This document shows positions 49,197 through 63,164 of a stretch of DNA of 64,000 nt, piece after piece. Under the pieces are notes generated by a model, which saw nothing but the letters and a program-made list of their open reading frames with translations, had not been told where the DNA came from and searched no databases. A program made the position numbers and the translations under genes. Source of the DNA: Anaerolinea sp. GTDB lineage: Bacteria > Chloroflexota > Anaerolineae > Anaerolineales > Anaerolineaceae. The stretch covers positions 1-64,000 of the forward strand of contig JARKPU010000051.1 of the NCBI GenBank assembly GCA_029975055.1, written 5' to 3'. Numbering within the stretch: the first letter of the stretch is position 1; every line of letters begins with the position of its first letter.

Positions 49197-50870
49197 ATGC
49201 GATCAGATCAGGTCAAACGCGGTATCGAACATGCCCCCCACCGGGCCCTGCTCAAGGCCACCGGCGTGACCGATGCCGACTTCTCCAAGCCCTTTGTGGC
49301 GGTGGTGAATTCGTATGTGGATATCGTCCCGGGGCATGTCCACCTGCAGGAATTTGGCAAACTGGTCAAGCAGGCTGTGCGCGCCGCGGGCGGGGTGCCC
49401 TTCGAGTTCAACACCATCGCCGTGGATGACGGCATCGCCATGGGGCACGTTGGGATGAAATATTCCCTGCCCTCGCGCGAGTTGATCGCCGACTCGATCG
49501 AAACCATGCTGGAAGCCCACCGTTTCGACGGGATGGTGTGCATCCCGAACTGCGACAAAATTGTGCCGGGTATGCTCATGGCAGCCATGCGCGTGAACAT
49601 CCCGGCCATTTTTATCTCCGGCGGCCCCATGCCCGCCGGGCGCACCCCCGAGGGCGAAACGATCGACCTGATCTCGGTCTTCGAGGGGGTGGGGGCCTTC
49701 CAGGCCGGCAAGATCGACGCGCGCCGCCTGAAGGTGCTGGAAGACCACGCCTGCCCGTCGTGCGGTTCGTGCTCGGGCATGTTCACCGCCAACTCGATGA
49801 ACTGCCTGATGGAAGCCCTGGGGCTGGCACTGCCCTACAACGGTTCGGCGCTGGCGCGCACCGCCGAGCGTGAAGAGCTGGCCGCCCGCGCGGGCGGGCT
49901 GATCCTCGAATTGATCGAGCGCGATATCAAGCCGCGCGATATCGTCACCGCCGAAGCCCTGGATGACGCCTTTGCCCTGGATATGGCGATGGGCGGCTCG
50001 ACCAACACCATCCTGCACGGGCTGGCGATCGCCCACGAGGCGGGCATTGCCTACTCGCTCGAACGCATCAACCGCATCTCCGAGCGCGTGCCGCACCTGT
50101 GCAAGGTGAGCCCGGCGGGGCGCTGGCACATGGAAGATGTCCACCGCGCCGGGGGCATCCCGGCCATCCTCAAGGAAGTGCAGCGCGCCACGGGCATGCT
50201 GCATTTGGAGCGCATCACCGCCACGGGGCAGAACCTTTCGGCTGCGCTCGCTTCTGCCGAGATCCGTGACGACGAGGTCATCCGGCGCGCCGAGAACGCC
50301 CATTCGGCCAGCGGCGGGCTGGCGGTGCTGTTCGGCAACCTGGCGCCCTGCGGCGCGGTGGTGAAGACGGGCGGCGTGGCCGCCTCGATGCACCGCTTCA
50401 GCGGGCCGGCGCGCATTTATGAATCGCAGGATGAGGCGCTGAAGGGCATCCTGGCGCGCGAAGTGCGCCCCGGCGATGTGGTGGTGATTCGCTACGAAGG
50501 GCCGCGCGGCGGGCCCGGCATGCAGGAGATGCTCTCTCCGACGAGCGCCATCATGGGCCTCGGGCTGGGCGAGCAGGTGGCGCTGATCACCGACGGGCGC
50601 TTTTCGGGCGGGACGCGCGGGGCGTGCATCGGGCATGTTTCGCCCGAAGCCGCCGCGGGCGGGCCGATCGCCGCGCTGCAGCCGGGCGATGTGGTGGAGA
50701 TCGACCTGGAAGCGCGCACGCTGAACGCGCGCCTTTCGAGCGAGGAAATTGCCCGGCGCGTGGCGGCCCTGCCGCCCTTCCAGCCGCGCACGCAGAGCAA
50801 ATGGCTGCGCCGCTATGCTCATTTTGTCACCAGCGCCGACACGGGGGCGGTGCTGGTGGACGGCCAATGA
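49197..50870 (+). CDS. ilvD: Dihydroxy-acid dehydratase
   Basis: 557 residues. The iron-sulfur/metal motifs CIPNCDK and [17 protein letters not shown] are intact, as is the dehydratase signature around GGSTNTILH. It dehydrates dihydroxyisovalerate and dihydroxymethylvalerate to the keto acids of valine and isoleucine. It is the first gene behind the attenuator. Confidence 0.95.
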   Translation: MRSDQVKRGIEHAPHRALLKATGVTDADFSKPFVAVVNSYVDIVPGHVHLQEFGKLVKQAVRAAGGVPFEFNTIAVDDGIAMGHVGMKYSLPSRELIADSIETMLEAHRFDGMVCIPNCDKIVPGMLMAAMRVNIPAIFISGGPMPAGRTPEGETIDLISVFEGVGAFQAGKIDARRLKVLEDHACPSCGSCSGMFTANSMNCLMEALGLALPYNGSALARTAEREELAARAGGLILELIERDIKPRDIVTAEALDDAFALDMAMGGSTNTILHGLAIAHEAGIAYSLERINRISERVPHLCKVSPAGRWHMEDVHRAGGIPAILKEVQRATGMLHLERITATGQNLSAALASAEIRDDEVIRRAENAHSASGGLAVLFGNLAPCGAVVKTGGVAASMHRFSGPARIYESQDEALKGILAREVRPGDVVVIRYEGPRGGPGMQEMLSPTSAIMGLGLGEQVALITDGRFSGGTRGACIGHVSPEAAAGGPIAALQPGDVVEIDLEARTLNARLSSEEIARRVAALPPFQPRTQSKWLRRYAHFVTSADTGAVLVDGQ

Positions 50871-50895
50871 TCTTGAAGATAGAGGAGAAGGGAAC

Positions 50896-52608
<1,713 letters not shown>

Positions 52609-52631
52609 CCGGCAGGCCAGGAGAGAGAAGC

Positions 52632-53162
52632 ATGTACCATACGATCGTTGCTTTAGTGGAAGATAAACCCGGCGTGCTCAACCGCGTGGCGTCGCTGTTC
52701 CGCCGCCGCACCTTCAACATCGAGTCGCTCACGGTGGGCCACACCGAGCAGCCGGGCATTTCGCGCATGACCATCGTGGTCGATTCGGACGACCTTTCGA
52801 TCGAGCGCCTGACGGCTTACCTCTACAAGCTGGTCAATGTGATTCAGGTGGAAGACCTGACCAGCCTGCCCAGGGTGACGCGCGACCTGGCGATGATCAA
52901 GGTGAGCGCCACCGCCGAGAACCGCACGCACATCATGCAGACGGTGGATGTGTTCCGCGCGCGGATTGTGGATGTGACCAATTCCTCGTTCATCATCGAG
53001 ATCACCGGCGACGAGGAGAAGATCGAGGGCTTTGTGGAAGTGCTGCGCCCGCTTGGAATCATCGAGATGGTGCGCACCGGTGCGGTGGCGATGGCGCGCG
53101 GCACCAACCCGCTGTATATGAACGGCAACGGCCACCTGGCCGAATCGGCGGTGCGGGTGTAA
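52632..53162 (+). CDS. ilvN: Acetolactate synthase small (regulatory) subunit
   Basis: 176 residues from the ATG at 52632. The N-terminal ACT domain (HTIVALVEDKPGVLNRVASLF, FNIESLTVG) senses valine; the C-terminal domain (about 80-160) binds the catalytic subunit. The gene is 23 bases after ilvB. Confidence 0.95.
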   Translation: MYHTIVALVEDKPGVLNRVASLFRRRTFNIESLTVGHTEQPGISRMTIVVDSDDLSIERLTAYLYKLVNVIQVEDLTSLPRVTRDLAMIKVSATAENRTHIMQTVDVFRARIVDVTNSSFIIEITGDEEKIEGFVEVLRPLGIIEMVRTGAVAMARGTNPLYMNGNGHLAESAVRV

Positions 53163-53216
53163 AGAACCCCACCCTGGGCAGGGAGAGGGAGAAGAACCAA
53201 GATAGGAGCAGGCAGC

Positions 53217-54266
53217 ATGGCAAAGATGAATTTTGCAGGTACGCTCGAAGAAGTCGTCACCCGCGAGGAATTCCCGCTCGAACGGGCCAAAGAGGTGTTG
53301 AAGGATGAGGTCGTGGCAGTCCTCGGCTACGGGGTGCAAGGCCCGGCCCAGGCGCTCAACATGCGCGACAACGGAATCAACGTGATCGTCGGCGTCAACG
53401 AGGGCGGCCGTTCGTGGCAAAAGGCCCTCAAAGACGGCTGGCAGCCCGGCAAGACGCTCTTCTCGCTCGAAGAGGCCGCCCGGCGCGGCACCGTCATCCA
53501 ATATCTTGTCTCCGATGCGGCCCAGAAGCTCACCTGGGATGCGATCTGCCCGTGCCTCAACCCCGGCGATGCGCTGTACTTCTCGCACGGGTTTGCGGTG
53601 GCGTATAAGGATCAGACCGGCGTGGTTCCGCCCGATTATGTGGATGTGGTGCTGGTGGCCCCAAAAGGCTCGGGCACCAGCGTGCGCGCGAACTTCCTGG
53701 ATGGCAGCGGCATCAACTCTTCCTTTGCCGTCGCACAGGATTACACCGGCCGCGCCCGCGAGCGCACCCTGGCGCTGGGCATCGCCATCGGTTCGGGCTA
53801 TCTCTTCGAGACGACCTTCGAGCATGAAGTCTTCAGCGACCTGACGGGCGAGCGCGGCGTGCTGATGGGCGCGCTGGCGGGCATCATGGAGGCGCAATAT
53901 AAGGTGCTGCGCGAGCACGGGCATACCCCCTCGGAGGCGTTCAACGAGACGGTGGAAGAACTGACTCAAAGCCTGATTCGCCTGGTGGCGAAGAACGGCA
54001 TGGATTGGATGTATGCCAACTGCTCGACGACCGCCCAGCGCGGCGCATTGGATTGGGGGCCGCGTTTCCGCGATGCCACCCTGCCGCTCTTCGAGGAGCT
54101 GTACCAATCGGTGGCCTCGGGAGAAGAAACCCGCATCGTCCTGGAGGCCAACAGCGCCCCCGATTACAAAGAAAAACTGGAAGATGAGCTGCGCCGGATG
54201 CGCGAATCGGAGATGTGGCAGGCCGGCGCGATGGTGCGCTCGCTGCGCCCGGAAAACTGGAAGTAA
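53217..54266 (+). CDS. ilvC: Ketol-acid reductoisomerase
   Basis: 349 residues. The Rossmann motif VLGYGVQGPAQALNMRDNG differs from the common GYGSQGHAHA form. The beta2-alphaB cofactor loop is VGVNEGGRSW. Class I length, and the C-terminal knotted domain with Glu-rich motif (ETTFEHEVFSDLTGERGVL) is intact. It isomerises and reduces acetolactate and acetohydroxybutyrate. Confidence 0.95.
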   Translation: MAKMNFAGTLEEVVTREEFPLERAKEVLKDEVVAVLGYGVQGPAQALNMRDNGINVIVGVNEGGRSWQKALKDGWQPGKTLFSLEEAARRGTVIQYLVSDAAQKLTWDAICPCLNPGDALYFSHGFAVAYKDQTGVVPPDYVDVVLVAPKGSGTSVRANFLDGSGINSSFAVAQDYTGRARERTLALGIAIGSGYLFETTFEHEVFSDLTGERGVLMGALAGIMEAQYKVLREHGHTPSEAFNETVEELTQSLIRLVAKNGMDWMYANCSTTAQRGALDWGPRFRDATLPLFEELYQSVASGEETRIVLEANSAPDYKEKLEDELRRMRESEMWQAGAMVRSLRPENWK

Positions 54267-54269
54267 GCC

Positions 54270-55898
54270 ATGGACCCGTACGTACGGATTTTCGACACCA
54301 CCCTGAGAGACGGCGAGCAGTCGCCGGGCGCCACCATGACCAGCGCCGAAAAGCTGGAAGTGGCGCGCGCGCTGGCGCGCCTGGGCGTGGATGTGATCGA
54401 AGCGGGCTTCCCGGCGGCCTCGCCCGATGACCTGGAAGCCGTGCGGCGCATCGCCGTGGAGGTGGGCAACCCCTCGGCGGAGACCGACGGCAAGACGCCG
54501 GTGATCTGCGGGCTGGCGCGCGCCACGCGCAGCGACATCGACAAAGCCTGGCAGGCCGTCAGCCCGGCGGCCAAACCGCGCATCCACACTTTTTTGGCCA
54601 CCTCTGAAATCCACATGCAGTACAAGCTCAAGATGACCCGCGAGCAGGTGCTGGAGCGCGTGCGCGAAATGGTGGCTTACGCGCGCAGCCTGTGCCCGGA
54701 TGTGGAGTTCAGCCCCGAAGACGCCGGGCGCAGCGACCCGGCCTTCCTCTACCAGGTGCTGGCCGAGGCCGTCCGCGCGGGGGCCAGCACCCTCAATATC
54801 CCCGATACGGTGGGTTACACCATGCCGGATGAATTTGGGGCGCTCATCGCCGGGATCCTCGCCAACACGCCGGGCATCGAGAACTGCATCGTTTCGGTGC
54901 ACTGCCACAACGACCTGGGCGTGGCCACCGCCAACACGCTGGCGGGGCTGCGCGCCGGGGCGCGCCAGGCCGAGGTGACGGTGAACGGCATCGGCGAGCG
55001 GGCCGGAAACACCGCGCTGGAAGAGGTGGTGATGGCCCTGCAGACCCGCCGACCGGTCTATAACCTTTCCACGGGCATCGATGCGACGCAGATCACGCGC
55101 GTCAGCAAGCTGGTGAGCAATTACACGGGCATCAGCGTGCAGCCGAACAAGGCCATCGTGGGCGCAAATGCCTTTGCTCACGAGGCGGGCATCCACCAGG
55201 ATGGGCTGCTCAAGAACAACCTGACGTATGAGATCATGCGCCCCGAGTCGGTCGGCGCCGCGCAGACCAGGCTGGTGCTGGGCAAGCACTCCGGGCGCCA
55301 CGCGCTCAAAACCCGCCTGGCCTCGCTGGGCTACGACCTGAACGAGGCCGAGGCCGACCAGGTCTTTGAACGCTTCAAGGCCCTGGCGGACCGCAAGAAG
55401 GTGATCACCGACGCCGATCTGGAAGCTTTGATCTCCGATGAGCTTTACCAGCCGCGCGAGCTCTTCAGCCTGGATGGGCTGCAGGTGGCCTGCGGGACGA
55501 TGGGCATGCCCACCGCCACCGTGCGCCTGCGCGACCCCGAGGGCGCGATGCACGTGCAGGCCGCGGTGGGCACCGGCCCGGTGGATGCGGCTTACAAGGC
55601 CATCGACGCGGTGGTGCAGGCCAGGGTGGTGCTGCTGGAATTCGTGGTGCACGCCGTTACCGAGGGCATCGATGCACTCGGCGAGGTGACCGTGCGCATC
55701 CAGGGCCAGAACGGGTTTTCGGCCCTCGACGCGCAAAAAGAAGTGGACCAGCCGCGCACCTTCGGCGGCTACGGGGCCGATACCGATATCGTTGTCGCCA
55801 GCGCCAAAGCCTACCTGGCGGCGCTCAATAAGCTGCTGGTGGCCAGCGGCCGTTACGGGCCGGTGGAAAAGGCCGCCATGGAATTTGTGAACCCATAA
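54270..55898 (+). CDS. leuA: 2-isopropylmalate synthase
   Basis: 542 residues, starting 3 bases after ilvC. The DRE-TIM barrel has [15 protein letters not shown], then [16 protein letters not shown] for metal binding. The C-terminal part (about 395-530) is the leucine-sensing domain. It makes 2-isopropylmalate from ketoisovalerate and acetyl-CoA. Confidence 0.95.
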   Translation: MDPYVRIFDTTLRDGEQSPGATMTSAEKLEVARALARLGVDVIEAGFPAASPDDLEAVRRIAVEVGNPSAETDGKTPVICGLARATRSDIDKAWQAVSPAAKPRIHTFLATSEIHMQYKLKMTREQVLERVREMVAYARSLCPDVEFSPEDAGRSDPAFLYQVLAEAVRAGASTLNIPDTVGYTMPDEFGALIAGILANTPGIENCIVSVHCHNDLGVATANTLAGLRAGARQAEVTVNGIGERAGNTALEEVVMALQTRRPVYNLSTGIDATQITRVSKLVSNYTGISVQPNKAIVGANAFAHEAGIHQDGLLKNNLTYEIMRPESVGAAQTRLVLGKHSGRHALKTRLASLGYDLNEAEADQVFERFKALADRKKVITDADLEALISDELYQPRELFSLDGLQVACGTMGMPTATVRLRDPEGAMHVQAAVGTGPVDAAYKAIDAVVQARVVLLEFVVHAVTEGIDALGEVTVRIQGQNGFSALDAQKEVDQPRTFGGYGADTDIVVASAKAYLAALNKLLVASGRYGPVEKAAMEFVNP

Positions 55899-55917
55899 TC
55901 TTCTGAGGAGGAGACCC

Positions 55918-56127
55918 ATGGACCCGAAACAATCGATTTCTGTTGACCCGATGCGCGAGGGCCACCCCGAGCCCTTCAGCGAGCCGCGCACCATCCCGGC
56001 AGGATGGGATGTGACCGGCTGGATCGACCCGCGCGACGACGCGGGAGCCGAGCAGAACGGCACCGCCTACAACCAGACCAACCCCACCTTCTCGGCGCCT
56101 TATGACCGCTCCCAAAACGCTGTTTGA
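55918..56127 (+). CDS. Small uncharacterised protein inside the leu operon
   Basis: 69 residues, with a strong GAGGAGGAG ribosome-binding site 6 bases before the ATG. The product is soluble, acidic and Pro/Asp-rich ([20 protein letters not shown], then [13 protein letters not shown]). The gene overlaps the leuC start by 26 bases, implying translational coupling. No family is recognised. Codon choice and the strong ribosome-binding site favour real coding, but a translational-leader role for leuC is also possible. Confidence 0.6.
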   Translation: MDPKQSISVDPMREGHPEPFSEPRTIPAGWDVTGWIDPRDDAGAEQNGTAYNQTNPTFSAPYDRSQNAV

Positions 56128-57535
56128 GAAGATCTGGGAGCGGCATGTGGTGGTGGAGGAGCCCGGCTCGCCGGCGGCCCTCTACATTGACCTGCACCTT
56201 GTCCACGAGGTGACCTCGCCGCAGGCCTTCAGCGGGCTGCGCTCCCGCGGCCTGCGGGTGCGGCGGCCCGAACGCACGCTGGCGACCATGGATCATGGCG
56301 TGCCGACGCGCTCTTCGGCCGATGGCTCGGCGCAGGGGCGCATGGCCTTTGCCGACGAGATGAGCTTCAGGCAGATCCGCCAGCTGGAGGAAAACTGCCG
56401 CGAATTCGGCATCCCGCTGATGGGCCTCGAAAGCCCCAACCAGGGCATTGTGCACATCATCGGGCCGGAGCTTGGCCTCACCCAGCCGGGCATGACGATC
56501 GTCTGCGGCGACAGCCACACCGCCACGCACGGGGCGTTCGGCGCGCTGGCGTTTGGCATTGGCACAAGCGAGGTGGAGCATGTGCTGGCCACGCAGTGCC
56601 TGCTGCAGCGCCGCCCGAAGACGTGCGAAGTGCGCGTGGAGGGCCGCCTGGCCCCCGGCGTGACCGCCAAAGATATCATCCTGGCGCTGATCGCGCAGAT
56701 CGGCACGGCGGGCGGCACGGGCTATGTGCTGGAATATACCGGCGAGGCCATCCGCGGCCTGACGATGGAAGAGCGCATGACGATCTGCAACATGTCCATC
56801 GAGGCGGGGGCGCGGGCGGGCATGATCGCCCCGGATGAGACGACCTTCCGCTACCTGGAAGGCCGCGAGCGCGCCCCACAGGGCGCCGATTGGGAACGGG
56901 CGCTGGCCTTCTGGCGCAGCCTGCCCTCCGACCCCGGCGCGGCCTATGACAAAACGGTGGTGCTGGATGCCGCCGCGCTGGAGCCGATGGTGACCTTCGG
57001 CACCAACCCCGGCATGGGCATCCCCATCAGCGGGCGCGTGCCCTCGCCGCACGAGCTGGCCGACCCCGGCCAGCGGGCCGCCCTCGAGAAGGCGCTGGGC
57101 TACATGGGCCTGGAGGCGGGCGCGCCGCTGCTGGGCCGCCCGCTGGACGTGGTGTTCATCGGCTCGTGCACCAACGGGCGCCTCTCGGATTTGCGCCAGG
57201 CCGCCGGGGTGCTGCGCGGGCGCAGGGTGGCCGAGGGGCTGCGCGTGCTGGTGGTGCCCGGCTCCAAGCAGGTGAAGCGCGCCGCCGAGGCCGAAGGCCT
57301 CGACCGGGTGTTCAAGGAGGCCGGGGCCGAGTGGCGCGAGCCGGGCTGCTCGATGTGCATCGCCATGAATGGCGACCAGCTCGAGCCGGGGCAGTATGCC
57401 GTCTCCACCAGCAACCGCAACTTCGAAGGCCGCCAGGGCAAAGGCGGGCGCACTTTCCTGGCCAGCCCGCTCACCGCGGCGGCTTCGGCCCTCACCGGGC
57501 GGGTGACCGACCCGCGCACGCTTAGTTTTGGATGA
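56102..57535 (+). CDS. leuC: 3-isopropylmalate dehydratase large subunit
   Basis: 477 residues. Iron-sulfur ligands in [12 protein letters not shown] and [11 protein letters not shown], and active-site stretches [19 protein letters not shown]. It overlaps the small gene upstream and leuD by 4 bases (ATGA). Isomerises isopropylmalate; it probably also serves citramalate. Confidence 0.95.
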   Translation: MTAPKTLFEKIWERHVVVEEPGSPAALYIDLHLVHEVTSPQAFSGLRSRGLRVRRPERTLATMDHGVPTRSSADGSAQGRMAFADEMSFRQIRQLEENCREFGIPLMGLESPNQGIVHIIGPELGLTQPGMTIVCGDSHTATHGAFGALAFGIGTSEVEHVLATQCLLQRRPKTCEVRVEGRLAPGVTAKDIILALIAQIGTAGGTGYVLEYTGEAIRGLTMEERMTICNMSIEAGARAGMIAPDETTFRYLEGRERAPQGADWERALAFWRSLPSDPGAAYDKTVVLDAAALEPMVTFGTNPGMGIPISGRVPSPHELADPGQRAALEKALGYMGLEAGAPLLGRPLDVVFIGSCTNGRLSDLRQAAGVLRGRRVAEGLRVLVVPGSKQVKRAAEAEGLDRVFKEAGAEWREPGCSMCIAMNGDQLEPGQYAVSTSNRNFEGRQGKGGRTFLASPLTAAASALTGRVTDPRTLSFG

Positions 57536-58128
57536 ATATGAACCCATTTACCCGCCTGACCTCGCGCGTGGTGGTGCTGCCGGTCGATAACATCGACACC
57601 GATCAGATCATCCCCGCGCGCTTCCTCAAGACAACCGATAAAACCGGCCTGGGGGCCAGCCTGTTCGCCGACTGGCGCTACCTGCCCGATGGCTCGCCGG
57701 ACCCGGCCTTTGTGCTCAACCGCCCCGAGCACCAGGGCGCGCAGGTGCTGCTGGCGGGCGATAACTTCGGCAGCGGGTCTTCGCGCGAGCACGCCCCCTG
57801 GGCGCTGGCGGGCTGGGGCTTCCGCGCCGTCATCTCCACCACCATCGCGGATATCTTCCGCAACAATGCGCTCAAGAACGGGCTGCTGCCGGTGGTGGTG
57901 GAGCCTGAGATGCACCGCAAGATGGTGGAGATGTTCAGCGCCGACCCGCGTTTGGAGGTGATGATCGACCTGGCCGGGCAGCGCCTGATCTTGCCGGATG
58001 AAGAGGAAGTGAGCTTCCCGATCGACCCGTTTTCGAAGGCCTGCCTGCTCAACGGGGTAGATGAGCTGGGCTATCTGCTCGGCCTGGAACGCTTTATTGC
58101 GGAGTATGAGCGGAAGGGCAGTCAGTGA
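57532..58128 (+). CDS. leuD: 3-isopropylmalate dehydratase small subunit
   Basis: 198 residues. [18 protein letters not shown] and [17 protein letters not shown] are the swivel-domain signatures. Length matches the longer bacterial LeuD type. Confidence 0.95.
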   Translation: MNMNPFTRLTSRVVVLPVDNIDTDQIIPARFLKTTDKTGLGASLFADWRYLPDGSPDPAFVLNRPEHQGAQVLLAGDNFGSGSSREHAPWALAGWGFRAVISTTIADIFRNNALKNGLLPVVVEPEMHRKMVEMFSADPRLEVMIDLAGQRLILPDEEEVSFPIDPFSKACLLNGVDELGYLLGLERFIAEYERKGSQ

Positions 58129-58132
58129 TCAG

Positions 58133-58206
58133 GCGCTTGGGTGCCTGAGATGAGCCTTTTCTTCCCACGCGCCCGATTCCCTGAGTGCCTGAGCACCCGA
58201 TTATGA
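58133..58206. repeat. Intergenic sequence related to 61030-61081
   Basis: CCCTGAGTGCCTGA (58190-58203) is inverted relative to TCAGGCACTCAGGG in the leuB-ilvE gap. It lies between leuD and cimA. Confidence 0.5.
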
Positions 58207-58212
58207 GGTTCT

Positions 58213-59772
<1,560 letters not shown>

Positions 59773-59794
59773 GAGCGGCGTGCGGGCTGGAACG

Positions 59795-59843
59795 CCCCCT
59801 CCCGGCCTCGCCCAAAGTCGCTGCGATTGTAGGGGGGGGAGGC
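59795..59843. repeat. C-rich palindrome, degraded copy
   Basis: CCCCCTCCC...CCCAAAGTCGC faces GCGATTGTAGGGGGG; related to 35398-35442. It lies between cimA and leuB. Confidence 0.5.
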
Positions 59844-59942
59844 AGGAGCGGTTTCTCCCGGTCGGGGATGTGACCATGGCGGTGGAAGAGTGAAATGGTC
59901 TCTCCCCAAAGCGGGCAATCAATGAAGCAGCAAAGGACCCTC

Positions 59943-61010
59943 ATGGAAGCAAACATTGTTCTCTTACCCGGCGACGGGATCGGCCCCGAGGTGGTGGGCG
60001 CAGCCGTGCAGGTGCTGGATGCAGCCGCCCGCCGCTGGGGGCATACCTTTCATTACAGCACGTACCTGATCGGCGGCTGCTCGATTGACGCTTACGGCAC
60101 GGCGCTCACCGCCGAAACCCTCGCAGCCTGCCAGGCGGCCGATGCCGTCTTGCTCGGCGCGGTGGGCGGCCCCAGGTGGGATGACCCCGCCGCCCCCGTC
60201 CGGCCGGAGCAGGGGCTGCTGGGGCTGCGTAAGGGGCTGGGGGTGTTTGCCAACCTGCGCCCGGTGAAGGTGTACCCGCCGCTGGCGGGGGCCTCGCCGC
60301 TGCGCCCCGAAAAGCTGGAGGGCGTGGACCTGGTGGTGGTGCGCGAACTGACGGGCGGGCTTTACTTTGGCCAGCCCAAGGGGCGCACGCAGGAGGGCGG
60401 CCGCACCCGCGCCGTGGACACCCTCGAATACAGTGATTTCGAGATCGAGCGCATCGTGCGGCTGGCCTTCGGGCTGGCGCAGGCGCGGCGTGGGCGGCTC
60501 ACTTCGGTGGATAAGGCCAACGTGCTCGAGTCCTCGCGGCTGTGGCGGCAGGTGGCCGCCCAGGTGGGCACGGAATTCCCCGGCGTGGCTCTGGAGCACG
60601 TCCTGGTGGATACGGCGGCGATGCGCCTGGTGGCCAACCCGGCCTCCTTTGACGTGATCGTCACCGAGAATATGTTCGGCGATATTCTCACCGACGAGGC
60701 CGCCGTGCTGGTTGGGTCGATGGGCCTGCTGCCTTCGGCTTCGCTGGGCGGAGACGGCCCCGGGCTTTACGAGCCGATTCACGGCTCGGCGCCTGATATT
60801 GCCGGGAAGGGCATCGCCAACCCGTGCGGCACGGTGTTGAGCGCGGCGCTGCTGCTGCGCCATTCGTTGGGGCTGGAAGCCGAGGCGCGCGCAATCGAGG
60901 CGGCGGTGGAGCGCGCCATCCAGGGCGGCTGGCTGACGCGCGACCTGGGCGGCACCTTGAGCACCCGTGAAATGACGGCGAAGATTGTGGATGAGGTATT
61001 GAGAGAATGA
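59943..61010 (+). CDS. leuB: 3-isopropylmalate dehydrogenase
   Basis: 355 residues from the ATG at 59943 (AGGA upstream). [26 protein letters not shown] and the Asp-rich metal/NAD site [18 protein letters not shown] are intact. ATG at 59922 is an alternative. It oxidises isopropylmalate and probably methylmalate. Confidence 0.95.
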   Translation: MEANIVLLPGDGIGPEVVGAAVQVLDAAARRWGHTFHYSTYLIGGCSIDAYGTALTAETLAACQAADAVLLGAVGGPRWDDPAAPVRPEQGLLGLRKGLGVFANLRPVKVYPPLAGASPLRPEKLEGVDLVVVRELTGGLYFGQPKGRTQEGGRTRAVDTLEYSDFEIERIVRLAFGLAQARRGRLTSVDKANVLESSRLWRQVAAQVGTEFPGVALEHVLVDTAAMRLVANPASFDVIVTENMFGDILTDEAAVLVGSMGLLPSASLGGDGPGLYEPIHGSAPDIAGKGIANPCGTVLSAALLLRHSLGLEAEARAIEAAVERAIQGGWLTRDLGGTLSTREMTAKIVDEVLRE

Positions 61011-61029
61011 GATGATGGGGGATGAGGGA

Positions 61030-61081
61030 TCAGGCACTCAGGGATTGGGTACTCAGGCGCCCAATCACGAAGCGCCTGGTT
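61030..61081. repeat. Intergenic sequence related to 58133-58206
   Basis: TCAGGCACTCAGGG and TACTCAGGCGCC lie in the leuB-ilvE gap, inverted with respect to the leuD-cimA copy. An ATCACGAAGCGCCTGG tail may pair with GGCGCC. Confidence 0.5.
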
Positions 61082-61131
61082 TCTCCTCGCTCAGCGTCTC
61101 TTTGACTTTTTCACACGCTTAGGAGAAGCAT

Positions 61132-62049
61132 ATGCCGAATGAGACCAATTACATCTGGATGGACGGCAAGCTGGTGGAAGAAGCGCAGGCCACCGTCCCG
61201 TTTTTATCGACGGCGCTGCACTATGGGCTGGGGGTTTTCGAGGGCATCCGCTGCTATGCGGCCGAAGGCGGCCCGGCCATCTTCCGGCTCAAGGCGCACA
61301 TGGAGCGCCTGGTCAACTCGGCCAAAATCCTGGGCTTCCGCAGCCTGCCCTACAGCGCCGAGGAGATGGGCCAGGCCTGCAAAGATGTGGTGAAGGCCAA
61401 CGGGCTGGCCTCGTGCTACATCCGCCCGCTGATCTACCACTACAGCGCGATGAAAAGCATGAACATCGACGCCGGCGAGGCGCGCGTGGGCATCGCCGCG
61501 TGGGAATGGGGCAATTACCTCGGCGATGAAGCCCTGGAGAAGGGCGCGCGCATGCACGTTTCATCGTATACACGCCACCACCCCAACGTGATGATGACCA
61601 AGGCCAAGGTGACGGGCAATTACTCCAACAGCAGCCTTGCCAAGACCGAATCGGTGCGGCTGGGCTTCGATGAGGCGGTGATGCTCGACCCGCAAGGCTA
61701 CGTGGCCGAGTGCACCGGCGAGAACCTGTTCATCGTGCGCGGGGGGGTGGTGTACACGCCCGGCACCGCCACGGTGCTGGAGGGCATCACCCGCGAGGCG
61801 GTGATGGCAATCGCCGCCGACCTGGGCCTGCGCGTGGAAGAGGCGCTCATCAGCCGCGACCAGCTCTACATCGCCGACGAGTGCTTTGTGTGCGGCACGG
61901 CGGCCGAGGTGGTGCCGGTGACGGAGATCGACTTCCGCACGGTGGGCTGCGGGAAGATGGGCGAGGTGACGCGCGCCATCCAGAAGGATTTTCATGCGCT
62001 GGTGCGCGGCAGGCACCCGCGTTCGGCTCTCTGGCTGGATTATGTTTAG
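61132..62049 (+). CDS. ilvE: Branched-chain amino-acid aminotransferase
   Basis: 305 residues, AGGAGAAG upstream. Fold-type IV PLP enzyme: the PLP Lys is in KVTGNYSNSSLAK, and the signature ECTGENLF and EGITREAV follow. It transaminates the keto acids of leucine, isoleucine and valine. Confidence 0.95.
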   Translation: MPNETNYIWMDGKLVEEAQATVPFLSTALHYGLGVFEGIRCYAAEGGPAIFRLKAHMERLVNSAKILGFRSLPYSAEEMGQACKDVVKANGLASCYIRPLIYHYSAMKSMNIDAGEARVGIAAWEWGNYLGDEALEKGARMHVSSYTRHHPNVMMTKAKVTGNYSNSSLAKTESVRLGFDEAVMLDPQGYVAECTGENLFIVRGGVVYTPGTATVLEGITREAVMAIAADLGLRVEEALISRDQLYIADECFVCGTAAEVVPVTEIDFRTVGCGKMGEVTRAIQKDFHALVRGRHPRSALWLDYV

Positions 62050-62065
62050 ATGGATAGTGCATCGA

Positions 62066-62109
62066 TTTTTCCCTAAATGGTGGGGCTTGCCCCGCCATTT
62101 AGGGAAAAA
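62066..62109. repeat. Palindromic element, copy 4
   Basis: TTTTTCCCTAAATGGTGGGGC pairs with GCCCCGCCATTTAGGGAAAAA around TT. Outer arms differ from other copies (CCCTAAAT for CTGTAAAT) on both sides, keeping pairing. It ends 18 bases before the pheA start codon, inside the ilvE-pheA gap. Confidence 0.75.
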
Positions 62110-62127
62110 GAAACACACGATCAAAAA

Positions 62128-62946
62128 ATGAACGTTGCATTTCAAGGCGAACACGGCGCGTATTCGGAGGCTGGGCTCTTCGAGCATTTCGGCGACGGGG
62201 CTGTCGCGCTGCCGTGCGAATCGTTCGACGCGGTCTTTGCGGCGGTCAGTTCGGGCCGGGTGGAGCGCGGCTTCATCCCCATCGAAAATTCGCTGGCGGG
62301 CAGCATCCACCGCAACTACGACCTGCTGTTGCAAAACGAGCTGGTGGTGGTGGGCGAGCACAATTTGCGCGTCTCACACTGTTTGATCGGCACGCCCGGC
62401 GCGCGGCTGGAGGGCATTCGCACCGTCACCAGCCACCCGCAGGCCCTGGCGCAGTGCGAGGGCTACCTGAAGCGCCTGGGGGTGAAGATCGAGCCGGCTT
62501 ACGACACGGCCGGGAGCGTCAAGCTGGTGCGCGAGGGCGGCAACCCCTCGGTGGCCGCGATTGCCTCGCGGCGGGCAGCGGAGCTTTACGGCATGCAGGT
62601 GCTGGCCGAGGGCATCGAAGATAACCCGGCCAATTACACGCGCTTCCTGGCCATTGCGTGCCATCCGGTGGAGCCCGGGCCGGACGCCAAGACTTCGATC
62701 GTCTTCTCGCTCGAAAACCGCCCCGGCGCGCTGTACCGGGCGATGAGCGTGTTCGCGCTGCGTGATATCGACCTGACCAAGATCGAATCGAGGCCGCTGG
62801 TGGGCAAGCTGTGGGAGTATTTTTTCTACATCGACCTGGCCGGGTCGGTGGAAGAGACGCGGGTGAAGAATGCGCTGGCGAACCTGAGCGAGTTCGCTGC
62901 CTTTTTGCGCGTGCTCGGTTCGTACCCGCGCTACCGGGGCGGGTGA
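62128..62946 (+). CDS. pheA: Prephenate dehydratase
   Basis: 272 residues from the ATG at 62128, no Shine-Dalgarno and a palindromic element just before it. Catalytic domain: FQGEHGAYSE, ENSLAGSIH, TSHPQALAQCE, NYTRFLAI. The ACT domain (about 190-265) has SLENRPGALYRAMSVFALRDIDLTKIESRP, which binds phenylalanine. It converts prephenate to phenylpyruvate. Monofunctional; no chorismate mutase domain. Confidence 0.95.
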   Translation: MNVAFQGEHGAYSEAGLFEHFGDGAVALPCESFDAVFAAVSSGRVERGFIPIENSLAGSIHRNYDLLLQNELVVVGEHNLRVSHCLIGTPGARLEGIRTVTSHPQALAQCEGYLKRLGVKIEPAYDTAGSVKLVREGGNPSVAAIASRRAAELYGMQVLAEGIEDNPANYTRFLAIACHPVEPGPDAKTSIVFSLENRPGALYRAMSVFALRDIDLTKIESRPLVGKLWEYFFYIDLAGSVEETRVKNALANLSEFAAFLRVLGSYPRYRGG

Positions 62947-62960
62947 GAGGGGGGTGCGTA

Positions 62961-63084
62961 CTTCGTAGGGTGCAGCCGCTTTGGGCTGCACCATCCTGGT
63001 TCTTGAAAGCGGTGCGGTCATAAAATCGACCGCACCCTACGAAGAGATGGGGCACGGTCGGTTTCTGACCGCACCCTACGAAGA
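62961..63084. repeat. Dispersed palindromic element related to the 96-bp array
   Basis: GTAGGGTGCAGCC...GGCTGCACC, GGTGCGGTC...GACCGCACC and a third hairpin CGGTC...GACCG, ending in CCCTACGAAGA. Same hairpin words as the array at 1-332, which lies about 62 kb away. Confidence 0.8.
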
Positions 63085-63111
63085 CGGATCATCCGCATCC
63101 AAAATTCACGC

Positions 63112-63140
63112 TTGACAAAGCGGGTCAAACTTGTTATAAA
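63112..63140 (+). promoter_or_regulatory. Promoter of the trp operon
   Basis: TTGACA (63112-63117), 17-base spacer, TATAAA (63135-63140). TTGACaaagcggGTCAA (63112-63128) is a dyad overlapping the -35, possibly an operator. Confidence 0.75.
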
Positions 63141-63164
63141 CTTCGCAACAATTGAAATTGAAAA

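Noticed and set aside
52653..56063. Long open frame on the minus strand opposite ilvN-ilvC-leuA
   Set aside because: It is the complement of three well-conserved genes and has shadow-type composition.
62128..62946. pheA considered as a chorismate mutase-prephenate dehydratase fusion
   Set aside because: The sequence starts directly with the dehydratase motif FQGEHGAYSE and has no mutase part.
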